Source: Klebsiella spallanzanii
Lineage (GTDB): Bacteria; Pseudomonadota; Gammaproteobacteria; Enterobacterales; Enterobacteriaceae
Assembly: GCF_902158555.1 (NCBI RefSeq)
Contig: NZ_CABGGS010000001.1
Coordinates: forward strand, 620,001-684,000
Length of the DNA stretch: 64,000 bases
Reading direction: 5' to 3'
The notes under the pieces: model-generated
What the model was told of the DNA's origin: nothing
What the model saw: only the letters and a program-made list of their open reading frames with translations
Databases searched by the model: none
In this document: positions 18,636 to 27,413 of the stretch, piece by piece
Position numbering within the stretch: the first letter of the stretch is position 1
How the letters are laid out: each line of letters begins with the position of its first letter
Translations under genes and position numbers: made by a program

Positions 18636-18654
18636 GGTGCGCGAAATGCGCACC
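18636..18654. terminator. Hairpin between convergent lipoprotein and dehydrogenase genes
   Basis: GGTGCGC and GCGCACC form a perfect 7-bp stem with a 5-nt loop (GAAAT), 7 nt after the lipoprotein stop and 13 nt from the convergent stop. There is no clear T-run on either strand, so its strength as a terminator is doubtful. Confidence 0.5.
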
Positions 18655-18667
18655 GCAGTCTCTCCCG

Positions 18668-19819
18668 TTACCTTGCCACTTTAACCCAGCGCTGCTGCTG
18701 ATGGCTTTTCACTATCGCATCAACGATGTACATCACGTCCGCGCCCTCATAAAACGACGCAAAGCGCCGCGACCGCTCTTCCGGCATTTTTCCGGCGCGA
18801 ACCGCCTGATAAAAGCTCAGCATCATATTTTTAAAGGCATCGGGCCAACCTTCGATATGCCCACCGGGAAAATGAGCGCTGGCGGCGACCTCACCCAGCA
18901 TCAGGTTCGGGTCGTCGCTCAGCAGTTGGTTTGGCCGCTGGCGATGCCCCATCCATAGACGCTGTGGCACTTCCTGATCCCAGGCCAGAGAGCATTGACT
19001 GCCGTTGATCTCTACCGTCAGACCATTTTTTCTCCCGGCGCTCACCTGCGAGACGGTGAAGCAGCCTTTGCTGCCATCATCAAAACGGAACAGTACCGAC
19101 CCCATATCTTCAGTATCGACGGGACGTTCTTCATAACGCACATCATCACTATGCTGGCTAAAAGTGGCATCCCCGGCAACGGGCGCTTTGCGCGTCGACC
19201 AGACGATAGACAGATCCGCCATCACCTCTACGATGCGCCGTCCAGTCATAAACTGTACCGTATCGCACCAGTGGGAGCCGATATCCGCCACCGCCCGCGA
19301 TGCGCCGCCCTGCGCCGAATCGACCCGCCAGTTGTAGTCGGTTTCCAGCAGCATCCAGTCCTGGAGATAGCTGCCGTGTACGCCAAACAGCCTCCCGACA
19401 TCGCCATTGCGCATCATCGCCGCCGCCTGCTGCACCATGGCAAACTGGCGATAGACAAAGCTAACCCCGTGGATCACCCCGGCATTTTCCGCCAGCGCCA
19501 CCAGCTCACGCGCCTCTTCCGGCGTCATGCATAGCGGCTTTTCAGAAAAGACGTGCAGCCCGGCGGCCAAAATCTGCCGATTAATCTGTGCGTGCAGGTG
19601 GTTCGGCGTGCAGTTATGCACCACCTGTAGACCCGGATGCGCCAGCATTGCCTCCACGCTATCGTAGGCGTTAGCCACGTTAAGCTGTCGCGCTTTTTGC
19701 TGGGCCAGCACCAGGCTACCGTCGCACAGCGCGACCACCTCAATATCGCCCACTCTGCGTAGCGCTTCCAGATGCGCCGGGCCAATAAACCCGGAGCCAA
19801 TAATGCCAACCTGAATCAT
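18668..19819 (-). CDS. Gfo/Idh/MocA-family sugar dehydrogenase
   Basis: The 383-residue enzyme has an N-terminal Rossmann fold (GIIGSGFIGPAHLEAL, about 5-20) and the family's EKPLCMTPEEA motif near 93, whose Lys is catalytic. The C-terminal alpha/beta domain has DIGSHWCDTVQFM near 180, where the Asp and His are expected catalytic residues. Members oxidise or reduce sugars and glycosides with NAD(P). It is the last gene of a three-gene operon, and paired with a TIM-barrel isomerase it resembles 3-keto-glycoside pathways such as E. coli YcjS/YcjR. The start at 19819 has GGAGG 7 nt upstream and leaves a 2-bp gap after the preceding stop. The substrate is unknown. Confidence 0.87.
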   Translation of the reverse strand: MIQVGIIGSGFIGPAHLEALRRVGDIEVVALCDGSLVLAQQKARQLNVANAYDSVEAMLAHPGLQVVHNCTPNHLHAQINRQILAAGLHVFSEKPLCMTPEEARELVALAENAGVIHGVSFVYRQFAMVQQAAAMMRNGDVGRLFGVHGSYLQDWMLLETDYNWRVDSAQGGASRAVADIGSHWCDTVQFMTGRRIVEVMADLSIVWSTRKAPVAGDATFSQHSDDVRYEERPVDTEDMGSVLFRFDDGSKGCFTVSQVSAGRKNGLTVEINGSQCSLAWDQEVPQRLWMGHRQRPNQLLSDDPNLMLGEVAASAHFPGGHIEGWPDAFKNMMLSFYQAVRAGKMPEERSRRFASFYEGADVMYIVDAIVKSHQQQRWVKVAR

Positions 19820-19821
19820 CC

Positions 19822-20844
19822 TCAATCCTCCCCGCCCACAGCAAAATCATCAAACGCCCGCCCGGAAACCGGGATGATATGGCGGCGAATAAACTCGCTG
19901 CCTTCGCGCGCACCAACCTCTGCGTCCTTCAGGCAGCATTCCCACTCCAGCACCGCCCAGCCGTCAAAATCGTATTCGGTAAGCTTGCTGAAAATCGTTT
20001 TGAAATCGATCTGCCCGTCGCCCAGCGAACGAAAACGCCCTGCCCGCTGCTGCCAGTTCTGATAGCCGCCATAGACCCCACTGCGCCCACTGCGGCGGAA
20101 TTCCGCGTCTTTGACGTGAAACGCTTTTATTCGTGAGTGATAGATATCGATGTACGCCAGATAGTCCATCTGCTGGAGGTGCAGGTGGCTGGGGTCGTAG
20201 AGCATATTGCAGCGCGGATGGTTATCAAGGCGTTGCAGGAAACGCTCAAAGGTCACGCCATCATGCAGGTCTTCGCCGGGATGAATTTCGTAGCATAAAT
20301 CCACGCCCTGCTCGTCAAATACATCAAGCAGAGGCCGCCAGCGCCGGGCCAGTTCGTCAAAAGCTTCATCCAGCAGCGGCTGGTTATGCGGCGGCCACGG
20401 ATAAAAATAAGGCCACGCCAGCGCTCCGGAAAAGGTGGCATGTGCTTTTAGCCCCAAACGCGCGGAAGCCGCCGCTGCCTGACGTACTTTCTCCACCGCC
20501 CACTGCTGGCGCGCCCGCGGGTTACCGCGCAGCGCGGCGGGAGCAAAAGCGTCAAAGGCCTCGTCATAAGCCGGATGCACGGCCACCAGTTGCCCTTCGA
20601 GGTGTGTTGAAAGCTCGCTGATCGCCAGCCCCTGTTCCGCCAGTTTGCCGTTCACCTCATCGCAATAGGTCTGGCTCACCGCCGCACGTTCGACGTCGAA
20701 AATCGCCGGATGGTTACAGGGGATCTGTAATGCCTTATAGCCTAAATCAGCAGCCCATTGCGCTACACCCTCCAGTGTATTAAACGGTGCCTGCGCGCCG
20801 ATAAACTGCGCCAGAAAAATGCCCGGTCCCTTGATCGTTTTCAT
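19822..20844 (-). CDS. Xylose-isomerase-like TIM-barrel sugar isomerase/epimerase
   Basis: The 340-residue protein has the AP-endonuclease-2/xylose-isomerase TIM barrel. Likely metal ligands are seen in CYEIHPGEDLHDG (Glu and His near 200), YDPSHLHLQ (Asp and His near 234), FHVKDAEF near 262 and LEWECCLKDAE near 305. Related proteins epimerise or isomerise sugars and keto-sugars. GGAGGTGGT precedes the ATG. It lies between an importer and a Gfo/Idh/MocA dehydrogenase, so it probably acts on the imported sugar before or after oxidation. Confidence 0.87.
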   Translation of the reverse strand: MKTIKGPGIFLAQFIGAQAPFNTLEGVAQWAADLGYKALQIPCNHPAIFDVERAAVSQTYCDEVNGKLAEQGLAISELSTHLEGQLVAVHPAYDEAFDAFAPAALRGNPRARQQWAVEKVRQAAAASARLGLKAHATFSGALAWPYFYPWPPHNQPLLDEAFDELARRWRPLLDVFDEQGVDLCYEIHPGEDLHDGVTFERFLQRLDNHPRCNMLYDPSHLHLQQMDYLAYIDIYHSRIKAFHVKDAEFRRSGRSGVYGGYQNWQQRAGRFRSLGDGQIDFKTIFSKLTEYDFDGWAVLEWECCLKDAEVGAREGSEFIRRHIIPVSGRAFDDFAVGGED

Positions 20845-20860
20845 ACCACCTCCTGAAAAA

Positions 20861-22102
20861 TTAATGCTGCTCTTTCTCGTTGTACTGGAAAGAGAAAAGG
20901 AAAATCAGTGCGATAACCGCAGCGGCCACCGCCGGGATCCACCAGAAAGTGACCCACGCCTGCGGCACGGTCTGGCCTGCGACCAGATGGTTATACAGCG
21001 CGCCGGAGATCTGCGACCCGAGCAGCATGCCGATGCCGTAGGTGAACATCACAATCATGCTCTGCGCCTGACCTTTAACCTTCTCGCCCGCCACGCGGTC
21101 GGTATAGATAAAGCCGACCACGAAGAAAAAGTCGTAGCACACACCGTGCAGCAGGATGCCCAGATAGAGCAGGAACCGCCCCTCTTCGCTAACGCCCAGC
21201 GCAAAGAAGGCATAGCGCACAAACCACGCTACCATGCCGATCAGCAGCATGTACTTAACGCCCAGGCGGCGGAACAGCAGCGGGATCACCAGCATGAAGA
21301 AGATTTCTGACATCTGACCGAAGGACATCGCGGTGCTGACGTCCACGACGCCAGCGTCGGCCAGATAAGACGCGGTGTAGGCGTAGTAGGTGCCCAGCGG
21401 AATAGAGATCAGCGTGGCGCAAAGGGAGAAAATCAGGAAGTGGCGCGTTTTCAGCAGCGCGAAAGCATCGGCGCACAGCAGATCGCGAAATTGCACCGGG
21501 GTCCCTTTCGCCGGGGCCGGCGTGTGCGGCAGCGTCAGGCTATAAATCGCCAGTACCACTGAACACAGCGCCGCCAGGGTGAAAATCCCGGTGGTATCGG
21601 AAATACCGGTCACACCGATGCAGATACCAGCGATAATCCAGCCGATGGTGCCAAAAACGCGGACCACCGGAAAAGTCTTGTCGACGTTCGCCAGGCTGTG
21701 GAACGCAATATTATTAGTCAGCGCCAGCGTTGGCATATAGCACAGGGTGTAGCCGAACAGCAGGCCAATCAGCAGCGCACCGTTTTGCGCTACCAGCGCC
21801 TGCGGCACAAACCACAGAATCACCGCCCCGGCCAGATGCATAACCGCCATTACCTTCTGCGAAGCAAAGAAGCGATCAACCAGCATTCCCAGCACAAACG
21901 GCGAGAGAATCGACGCAATCGGCCCGGCGGAGAACGCATCGCCAATCAGCAATGACATCTCATAGCGGGTCATCACCAGGCCCAGCGTCACCGACCAGCT
22001 CCCCCAAATAAAGAACTGCATAAACATCATTAACGACAGCCGCGGCACCAGAAAACGGTGCGTCACGCGGACACTTTCACGACCTTCGGTTGTAGTTACC
22101 AT
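20861..22102 (-). CDS. MFS importer, nucleoside:H+ symporter (NupG/XapB/YegT-like) type
   Basis: The 413-residue inner-membrane protein has 12 hydrophobic helices and the family's early block LSLMMFMQFFIWGSWSVTLG. LVDRFFASQKVM follows helix 2, and YTDRVAGEKVKGQAQS lies in the C-terminal half. The family includes nucleoside-proton symporters, but members found with Gfo/Idh dehydrogenases and TIM-barrel isomerases are more likely to carry glycosides or modified sugars. It is the first gene of the operon and lies directly downstream of two LacI-type operators. Confidence 0.85.
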   Translation of the reverse strand: MVTTTEGRESVRVTHRFLVPRLSLMMFMQFFIWGSWSVTLGLVMTRYEMSLLIGDAFSAGPIASILSPFVLGMLVDRFFASQKVMAVMHLAGAVILWFVPQALVAQNGALLIGLLFGYTLCYMPTLALTNNIAFHSLANVDKTFPVVRVFGTIGWIIAGICIGVTGISDTTGIFTLAALCSVVLAIYSLTLPHTPAPAKGTPVQFRDLLCADAFALLKTRHFLIFSLCATLISIPLGTYYAYTASYLADAGVVDVSTAMSFGQMSEIFFMLVIPLLFRRLGVKYMLLIGMVAWFVRYAFFALGVSEEGRFLLYLGILLHGVCYDFFFVVGFIYTDRVAGEKVKGQAQSMIVMFTYGIGMLLGSQISGALYNHLVAGQTVPQAWVTFWWIPAVAAAVIALIFLFSFQYNEKEQH

Positions 22103-22120
22103 GTTGACCGCCCCAATAAA

Positions 22121-22164
22121 GTAATCGATTACAAAATAGATTCAAAATAAAAGTAATCGATTAC
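22121..22164 (-). promoter_or_regulatory. Twin LacI-type operators of the sugar operon
   Basis: Two identical perfect palindromes, GTAATCGATTAC at 22121-22132 and 22153-22164, are set 32 bp apart, about three helical turns. Both lie within 65 bp of the MFS start codon. Identical spacing on one DNA face fits two repressor dimers; the LacI-family protein at 15.2-16.2 kb is the obvious candidate. Confidence 0.75.
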
Positions 22165-22224
22165 AAAAAGAAGATCGCGGGGAAAATGCGCTAAGCGCGA
22201 AGAAGATCACAATAAAAGGCAATG

Positions 22225-22351
22225 TATACCCTAAATAATTCGAGTTGCAGGAAGGCGGCAACGCAGGGAATCCCCAGGAGCTTACTGAAGTAAGTGACTG
22301 GGGTGAGCGAGGAAAGCCAACGCACATGCAAATTGAAGTATGACGGGTATA
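22225..22351. repeat. ERIC (IRU) element, full length
   Basis: The element is 127 bp, the standard ERIC length. It is bounded by TATACCC and GGGTATA and carries the conserved core GAATCCCCAGGAGCTTACTG followed by AAGTAAGTGACTGGGGTGAG. It sits between the divergent sugar-operon promoter and the pheP 3' end, 29 bp after the pheP stop, and would fold into a large hairpin if transcribed with pheP. Confidence 0.95.
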
Positions 22352-22380
22352 GCCCCGCCGGACGGCGGGGCTGTCACGCA

Positions 22381-23757
22381 CTACGCCGGGCGGCGCAGGG
22401 TTTTAAAGGCCACAAACAGGAACAGGATCCACACTGGCAGCAGAATCGCCGACAGACGCATACCGTCGATCGTGCACATCAGCACCAGGATCAGCCCCAG
22501 AAAGGCGATGCAAAAATAGTTGCTGGCAGGCGACAGCAGGGCTTTAAACTTCGACTCACGCCCCTTGCGCCGCTGGGCAGCGCGGAATTTCAGGTGCGCC
22601 AGGCAGATCATAATCCAGTTCAGCAGCAGCGTCGCCACCACCAGCGCCATCAGCAGGCCGAGGGCTTTCTGCGGCAGCAGGTAGTTAAGCAGCACCACCA
22701 GCGAAGTAATAATACCGGACAGCAGCAGGGAGTTGACCGGTACGCCGCGCTTGCTGACGCGAGCAAGAAACTTCGGCGCATTGCCCTGTACCGACAGGCC
22801 GAACAGCATCCGGCTGTTGGAGTAAACGCCGCTGTTATAGACCGACAGCGAAGCCACCAGAATGACGAAGTTCAGCGCAGAAGCCACTAGGTTACTGTCG
22901 AGATTATGGAAAATCATCACGAACGGACTACTGTCGGATTTGATTTCCACCCACGGATAAAGGGCCAGCAGAACCACCAACGAACCGATATAAAACAGCA
23001 AAATACGGTACACCACCTGGTTAACCGCTTTCGGAATGCTCTTCTCTGGATTGTGCGCTTCGGCGGCGGTGATGCCAATAAGCTCCAGACCGCCGAAGGA
23101 GAACATGATCACCGCCAGCGACATAATCAGCCCGTGCCAGCCGGTGGCGAAGAAACCGCCGTGTTTCCACAGGTTATCGATCCCCGCTTTGCTGCCGCCG
23201 TGTCCGCCGAACAGCATCCACAGGCCAAAGCCAATCATGCCGATAATCGCCAGCACTTTAATCAGCGCAAACCAGAACTCCGCTTCGCCGTACAGGCGAA
23301 CGTTAACGAGGTTGACTGCGTTGATAATAATGAAGAAAGCGGCGGCCCAAATCCACGTCGGCACGTCCGGTAGCCAGTACTGCATGTAGATCCCGGCGGC
23401 GGTCAGCTCTGCCATCCCCACCAGCACGAACATCACCCAGTAGTTCCAGCCGGAAAGAAAACCTGCAAATGGACCCCAGTATTTATAAGCAAAGTGGGCA
23501 AAGGAGCCAGAAACCGGTTCTTCAACGACCATTTCGCCAAGCTGGCGCATAATCAGAAAGGCAACGATCCCGGCGACGGCGTAGCCGAGCAGTACGGCCG
23601 GTCCCGCCATTTGAATCGCTGGTCCAATGCCGAGAAACAGGCCGGTACCGATGGCGCCGCCAAGGGCGATAAGTTGGATATGTCGGTTCTGTAAACCGCG
23701 GTGAAGCGTCGGGCCGCTTTCCTCTACGGCATCCGACGACGTTGACGCGTCTTTCAC
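22381..23757 (-). CDS. pheP: PheP, phenylalanine permease
   Basis: The 458-residue inner-membrane permease matches E. coli PheP in sequence and length. It has 12 hydrophobic helices. Helix 1 carries GGAIGTGLFLGIGPAIQMAG, typical of amino-acid/proton symporters (APC superfamily). GLQNRHIQLIALGG and VEEPVSGSFAHFAYKYWGP are also conserved. The start is GTG at 23757, with AGGGG about 7 nt upstream; this gives the E. coli length. A longer in-frame reading runs into an ERIC remnant and is not real. In E. coli, pheP also neighbours ybdG; here a 7-kb insertion separates the two. Confidence 0.95.
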   Translation of the reverse strand: MKDASTSSDAVEESGPTLHRGLQNRHIQLIALGGAIGTGLFLGIGPAIQMAGPAVLLGYAVAGIVAFLIMRQLGEMVVEEPVSGSFAHFAYKYWGPFAGFLSGWNYWVMFVLVGMAELTAAGIYMQYWLPDVPTWIWAAAFFIIINAVNLVNVRLYGEAEFWFALIKVLAIIGMIGFGLWMLFGGHGGSKAGIDNLWKHGGFFATGWHGLIMSLAVIMFSFGGLELIGITAAEAHNPEKSIPKAVNQVVYRILLFYIGSLVVLLALYPWVEIKSDSSPFVMIFHNLDSNLVASALNFVILVASLSVYNSGVYSNSRMLFGLSVQGNAPKFLARVSKRGVPVNSLLLSGIITSLVVLLNYLLPQKALGLLMALVVATLLLNWIMICLAHLKFRAAQRRKGRESKFKALLSPASNYFCIAFLGLILVLMCTIDGMRLSAILLPVWILFLFVAFKTLRRPA

Positions 23758-23801
23758 GTCGATCCCCTGTGTGTTTATATGAAGGGGCACCTTGTAACAC
23801 T

Positions 23802-23840
23802 TATACCCGTCATACTTCAAGCCGCAGATGCCCTGGCTTC
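23802..23840. repeat. ERIC remnant in the pheP upstream region
   Basis: TATACCCGTCATACTTCAA is the end sequence of an ERIC element and matches the reverse complement of the right end of the copy at 22225-22351. The next 20 bp resemble ERIC only loosely, and the rest is missing. It lies about 45 bp upstream of the pheP start, where it could contribute promoter sequence. Confidence 0.7.
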
Positions 23841-23897
23841 ATACGTTCATTGATTTATCACAAGGGGCGAGCTGCCCTGCCCGCCCCAGCGTTTTGC

Positions 23898-26108
23898 TTA
23901 GAACTCGTAGCCGACCGAAACCTTGAACGTCCGCGGCTCACCGCGGAACAAATAGGTTCCACTGTCATCAGCACCGGACCAGTAGTTCTCATCCGTCACG
24001 TTATCCACCCCCGCCCGTACCGTCATCTGGTTCTGATTCTCGTTAAGCGCCAGGCGATAGCGCACGCCGAGATCCAGGGTGGTGTAGCTATCAATCTTCT
24101 TGGTGTTCGCCTGATCGGCATACTGCGAACCGGAATGGTTGAGGCGCGCGGTGGCGGTCAGACCGTCGATGGGCTTGATATCATACTCTGCGCCTAGCAC
24201 CGCGTAGAACCCCGGCACGCCAATCGCTTCCTTACCGTCATTCAGGCCCTTCTCAGTTTTCGACAGCTCGGCATCCAGCCAGGTGGCGCTGGCGTTAAGA
24301 CGCAGGCCATATAAAGGTTCACCGAAGATGTTAAATTCAACGCCGCGGTTACGCTGCTCGCCGTTAAGGCCATAATAGCCCTGGCTATCAAGGACCGCTG
24401 ACGGCATTTTAATTTCAAACAGCGCCAGCGAGCCGCCAATACGGCCAAAATCCGCCTTCACCCCCACTTCGTTTTGTTTGGAGTGAATAATCCCAACGGT
24501 TGCCCCATAGTTTTCGGCCGAATTTGGCGCCCGGCCTCCGGGCTGCAGAGCCTCAGTATGGTTAGCATATAAAGAAATCACGTCCCACGGTTTGTAGACC
24601 AGCCCGTAAGTTGGCATCCAGCGACTGTCATCAAATTTGTCGTCGGTTTGTAATCCGGTAGTTTTATCGTAGTTACGCACCACCACTTTTTGATGGCGCG
24701 CGCCAGCGGTAAACAGCAGCGTATCGTCCAGCACGCCCAGGGTATCGCTCAGCAGCCAGCCCTGCGTACGGGTACGGCCGCTGGTCAGCGGATCGTAATA
24801 GTCGCCACCTTTACCACCGGAAGAAGAACTCGGTGGCGGCGGTACCTGCTGGGTATTGTAAATATTCACCAGTGGGTTATCCGCAGAATTAGACATCCGC
24901 CACGCAGTTTGGTCGTTTTGAGTTTTCGCCGAATAGCCGACGTTCACTTTGTGCGAGACAAAACCGGTAGCGAACTCGCCGCGTATCCCGGCCATACCGC
25001 TGGCGGTATCAATATAGCGGTTGGTATCCAGACGACCCGCCGTGGCGTTGCCTTCTCGATCGATAAGCTTCGAAGCGCTATACAGGCCAATTTCATGGGC
25101 ATGCTGAGCGCCCAGCGACGCATAGGCAGTCCATTTATCGACAATGTCGTATTCCATTCTCAGCATACCGAACTCATTTTCGATATCGCTGTAAGCCCAT
25201 TTTTGCGTGTAGTTATGGGTATTGCCCGGCAGACGCGGAATAAAATCGACGCCCTTGATGTTGATCCCCATCGGGCCGCCGTGGAACGTTTTCTTCTGAT
25301 AGCCAAAATCAAAAGAGCTGCGCAAGCGCTCGCCGCGGTAGTCGAGACCAATAGCAGCCAGAGTGGTTCTGCGCTTGTCATTCTCGACCGCCGCCTCGCC
25401 TTCACGATGTACCAGGTTCACCCGCGCGCCGAACTGGTTATCGTCACCAAAGCGACGGCCTAAATCCAGCGAACCGCCGACCTGAGAATCAGAGGTATAG
25501 TCCACGCCAACGTTGGCGGTCGGGGTATCTTCCGCACGCTTCGGCTCCAGGTTAATCATCCCGCCGACGCCGGAGCTGGCGGCACCGTTGAGCAGGGCGT
25601 TCGCGCCTTTAAAAATCTCAACCCGCTCAAGCATGGCGGTATCCATCACCTGACGCGGCACCACGCCGGACAGGCCGCTCAGGGTCATATCATCGCCGTC
25701 GAATTTGAGGCCGCGAATACGATAGGTCTCGGCATAGTTACCGTAGCCCTGCACCGGCTGGACTCCGGCATCGTTGCTCACCACGTCGGTAATGGTTTTC
25801 GCCTGCTGGTCCTGAATCAGCTTCGAGGTATAGCCGATGATGCTAAACGGAACGTCCATCGCGTTTTGTTCACCGAGCATCCCCAGACGGCCGCCGTTCG
25901 CTACCTGACCGTCCAGATAGGCGGGCACCACCAGATCGCCGCCGGATTTAAAATCGCTGTCGGAAGTCGCCCGGACGACCATGGTTTCTTCTGTTTTTTT
26001 GCGTTCAGCGTCGTTTTCCGCCGCCGTGGCTGAATGGGTAATAGCGCCAATGGTCAACGCCAGCAGCGTTTTCCGTAGCGGGAAAGCCGAATAGTGAGAG
26101 GTAAGCAT
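23898..26108 (-). CDS. TonB-dependent siderophore receptor
   Basis: The outer-membrane receptor is about 736 residues long. A signal peptide ends near ATAAEN and a TonB-box-like segment (EETMVVRA) follows. The plug domain contains YRIRGLKFDGDD, and VEIFKGANALLNGAASSGVGG resembles the FcuA/FhuE/FpvA group of hydroxamate receptors. The barrel ends FKVSVGYEF. An internal proline/serine/glycine-rich stretch (VPPPPSSSSGGKGG, near 425) is probably a surface loop. The start at 26108 has GGGA about 6 nt upstream; an ATG at 26120 lacks a ribosome site. It follows a YncE-like gene on the same strand behind a Fur box, as yncD and yncE are iron-linked in E. coli. The ligand is unknown. Confidence 0.88.
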   Translation of the reverse strand: MLTSHYSAFPLRKTLLALTIGAITHSATAAENDAERKKTEETMVVRATSDSDFKSGGDLVVPAYLDGQVANGGRLGMLGEQNAMDVPFSIIGYTSKLIQDQQAKTITDVVSNDAGVQPVQGYGNYAETYRIRGLKFDGDDMTLSGLSGVVPRQVMDTAMLERVEIFKGANALLNGAASSGVGGMINLEPKRAEDTPTANVGVDYTSDSQVGGSLDLGRRFGDDNQFGARVNLVHREGEAAVENDKRRTTLAAIGLDYRGERLRSSFDFGYQKKTFHGGPMGINIKGVDFIPRLPGNTHNYTQKWAYSDIENEFGMLRMEYDIVDKWTAYASLGAQHAHEIGLYSASKLIDREGNATAGRLDTNRYIDTASGMAGIRGEFATGFVSHKVNVGYSAKTQNDQTAWRMSNSADNPLVNIYNTQQVPPPPSSSSGGKGGDYYDPLTSGRTRTQGWLLSDTLGVLDDTLLFTAGARHQKVVVRNYDKTTGLQTDDKFDDSRWMPTYGLVYKPWDVISLYANHTEALQPGGRAPNSAENYGATVGIIHSKQNEVGVKADFGRIGGSLALFEIKMPSAVLDSQGYYGLNGEQRNRGVEFNIFGEPLYGLRLNASATWLDAELSKTEKGLNDGKEAIGVPGFYAVLGAEYDIKPIDGLTATARLNHSGSQYADQANTKKIDSYTTLDLGVRYRLALNENQNQMTVRAGVDNVTDENYWSGADDSGTYLFRGEPRTFKVSVGYEF

Positions 26109-26141
26109 AATTTGTCCCATAGGTGAGGAAAGTCAAACAAA

Positions 26142-26159
26142 GGGCCCGCCTTCGGGCCC
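26142..26159 (-). terminator. GC-rich hairpin between yncE-like gene and TonB receptor
   Basis: GGGCCCG and CGGGCCC form a perfect 7-bp stem with a 4-nt loop, 8 nt after the yncE-like stop. In the reading direction it is followed by TTTGTTTGAC, an imperfect T-run. It may work as a partial terminator that lowers receptor output, or protect the upstream message. Confidence 0.55.
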
Positions 26160-26166
26160 AAATTTC

Positions 26167-27249
26167 TTATTTCGCGGCCAGGTCAATGCGGACAACGCTG
26201 TCCGGCCCTTTCGTCGAATGATCTTTGTTGAACGGCTGTTTAACGGTGACAAACAGCGTTTGTCCGTCGGCGGAAACCAGCAGACTGTTAGGGTTAGCCG
26301 GAATATCCCACGACTTTTTCAGCGCGTAGCTGGTGCCATCGAGGCTGATAACCTTGCCGGATTCGCGCTGGGAGATATAAATCTCGTTGCGCTCAGGATT
26401 GAACTGCACCGCCAGCGAGTCGCCCACGTCCAGTTGCTTAATCACCTTGCCGCTGTGAATATCGAGTACCAGGGTGGTTTTAGCTTTGGAGTTATCAGTG
26501 ACGAACAGACGACCGGTGGCGCTATCTTCAGCAATGTTCAGCAGCAGCGCCGGTTTATCGCCCAGCGGCTTCCAGCGGTGTTCGATACGGTTATTGCGCG
26601 GGTTAATCACCAGGATTTCACCGCTGCCGTTTGCCGCGTACAGCCGTTCGGTTTGTGCGGAATAGTGCAGGCCGGTCATCCATTTACCGGTGTTTTTGAT
26701 CCGCGCTTTCAGCTTCAGGGTATCGGCATCAACGACCCAGATTTGCGCCGGATCGGCGACTGCGCCAACGTAAAGGGTGTTATTGAGCAGCAGGATTTGA
26801 CGCGCACCGTACGGGAAACCTTCTTTATTGCGTTCGCTAAACAGCAGGCGTTTTTGGACTTTGCCGTTGGCCGTGTCGATAGCGCTAATGCCGCCGTCCA
26901 GCGAGTTGGTGACAAACAGCGTACTGCCGTCAGGGCTGAGCTGTACGGCAAAGTTTTTCAGATCGGTGTGGGTCATGCCGATAGTTTTCAGGGTTGCCGG
27001 ATCCAGCTTGTACACCGCGCCGCCCTGCACATCTTTAAAGCCTTCAGCGCTGGCAACATACAGCGCATCACCTTTCGGGCTGAGCGCCATTTCATACAAG
27101 CCTTCCGCCAGCTCGCGTTTCAGCGGTTGTACGGCATTTTCCGCTTTTTGTTCGGCAACAGGTTGAGAAACGGGAGAGGTATGAGTCGCGGCGCAGCCGC
27201 TTAAGACAGCAGAGATAGCCAGCGCCAACGCCGGAAGAGTGTATTTCAT
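26167..27249 (-). CDS. YncE-like beta-propeller lipoprotein
   Basis: The product is about 360 residues. Its signal peptide (MKYTLPALALAISAVLSGC) ends in the lipobox LSGC, so it is probably a lipoprotein, whereas E. coli YncE is a soluble periplasmic protein. The mature part is a seven-bladed propeller of the YVTN/NHL type, with repeats such as LSPDGSTLFVTNSLDGGISAID and VSADGQTLFVTVKQPFNKD. E. coli YncE is iron-regulated (Fur) and its role is unclear. The start at 27249 has AGGA 9 nt upstream. It is the first gene of a pair with a TonB receptor, and a Fur-box-like site lies about 165 bp upstream. Confidence 0.82.
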   Translation of the reverse strand: MKYTLPALALAISAVLSGCAATHTSPVSQPVAEQKAENAVQPLKRELAEGLYEMALSPKGDALYVASAEGFKDVQGGAVYKLDPATLKTIGMTHTDLKNFAVQLSPDGSTLFVTNSLDGGISAIDTANGKVQKRLLFSERNKEGFPYGARQILLLNNTLYVGAVADPAQIWVVDADTLKLKARIKNTGKWMTGLHYSAQTERLYAANGSGEILVINPRNNRIEHRWKPLGDKPALLLNIAEDSATGRLFVTDNSKAKTTLVLDIHSGKVIKQLDVGDSLAVQFNPERNEIYISQRESGKVISLDGTSYALKKSWDIPANPNSLLVSADGQTLFVTVKQPFNKDHSTKGPDSVVRIDLAAK

Positions 27250-27413
27250 AAGATCAATCCTGAACAAAATCAATGATCCGATGGTGACTCCGCCGCCGAT
27301 GTTCTCTTTTTCGGTCTTGCGTTAGCGAGCCCCACCCTACGCCTTCGAAGTTTCCCTGTGAGCAGTCACTGAGGCAGGTAGTTCCCTGAAAGCCTGCAAA
27401 CAAAAAGAAGAAT
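27250..27413 (-). other. Long leader between Fur-like site and yncE-like gene
   Basis: About 164 bp lie between the Fur-like site and the start codon. I see no open frame with a ribosome site and no known riboswitch core. The stretch is GC-richer than the promoter region (for example GGCGTAGGGTGGGGC in the sense direction), so it may be a structured 5' untranslated region. Confidence 0.3.

Noticed and set aside
23758..23820. Longer N-terminus for PheP (20 extra residues)
   Set aside because: The extra codons are read from an ERIC end fragment, and the GTG at 23757 has a good ribosome site and gives the E. coli length.
27250..27413. Riboswitch (cobalamin or molybdenum cofactor type) in the yncE leader
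   Set aside because: I could not find the conserved core boxes of these classes; the leader is recorded only as unexplained.
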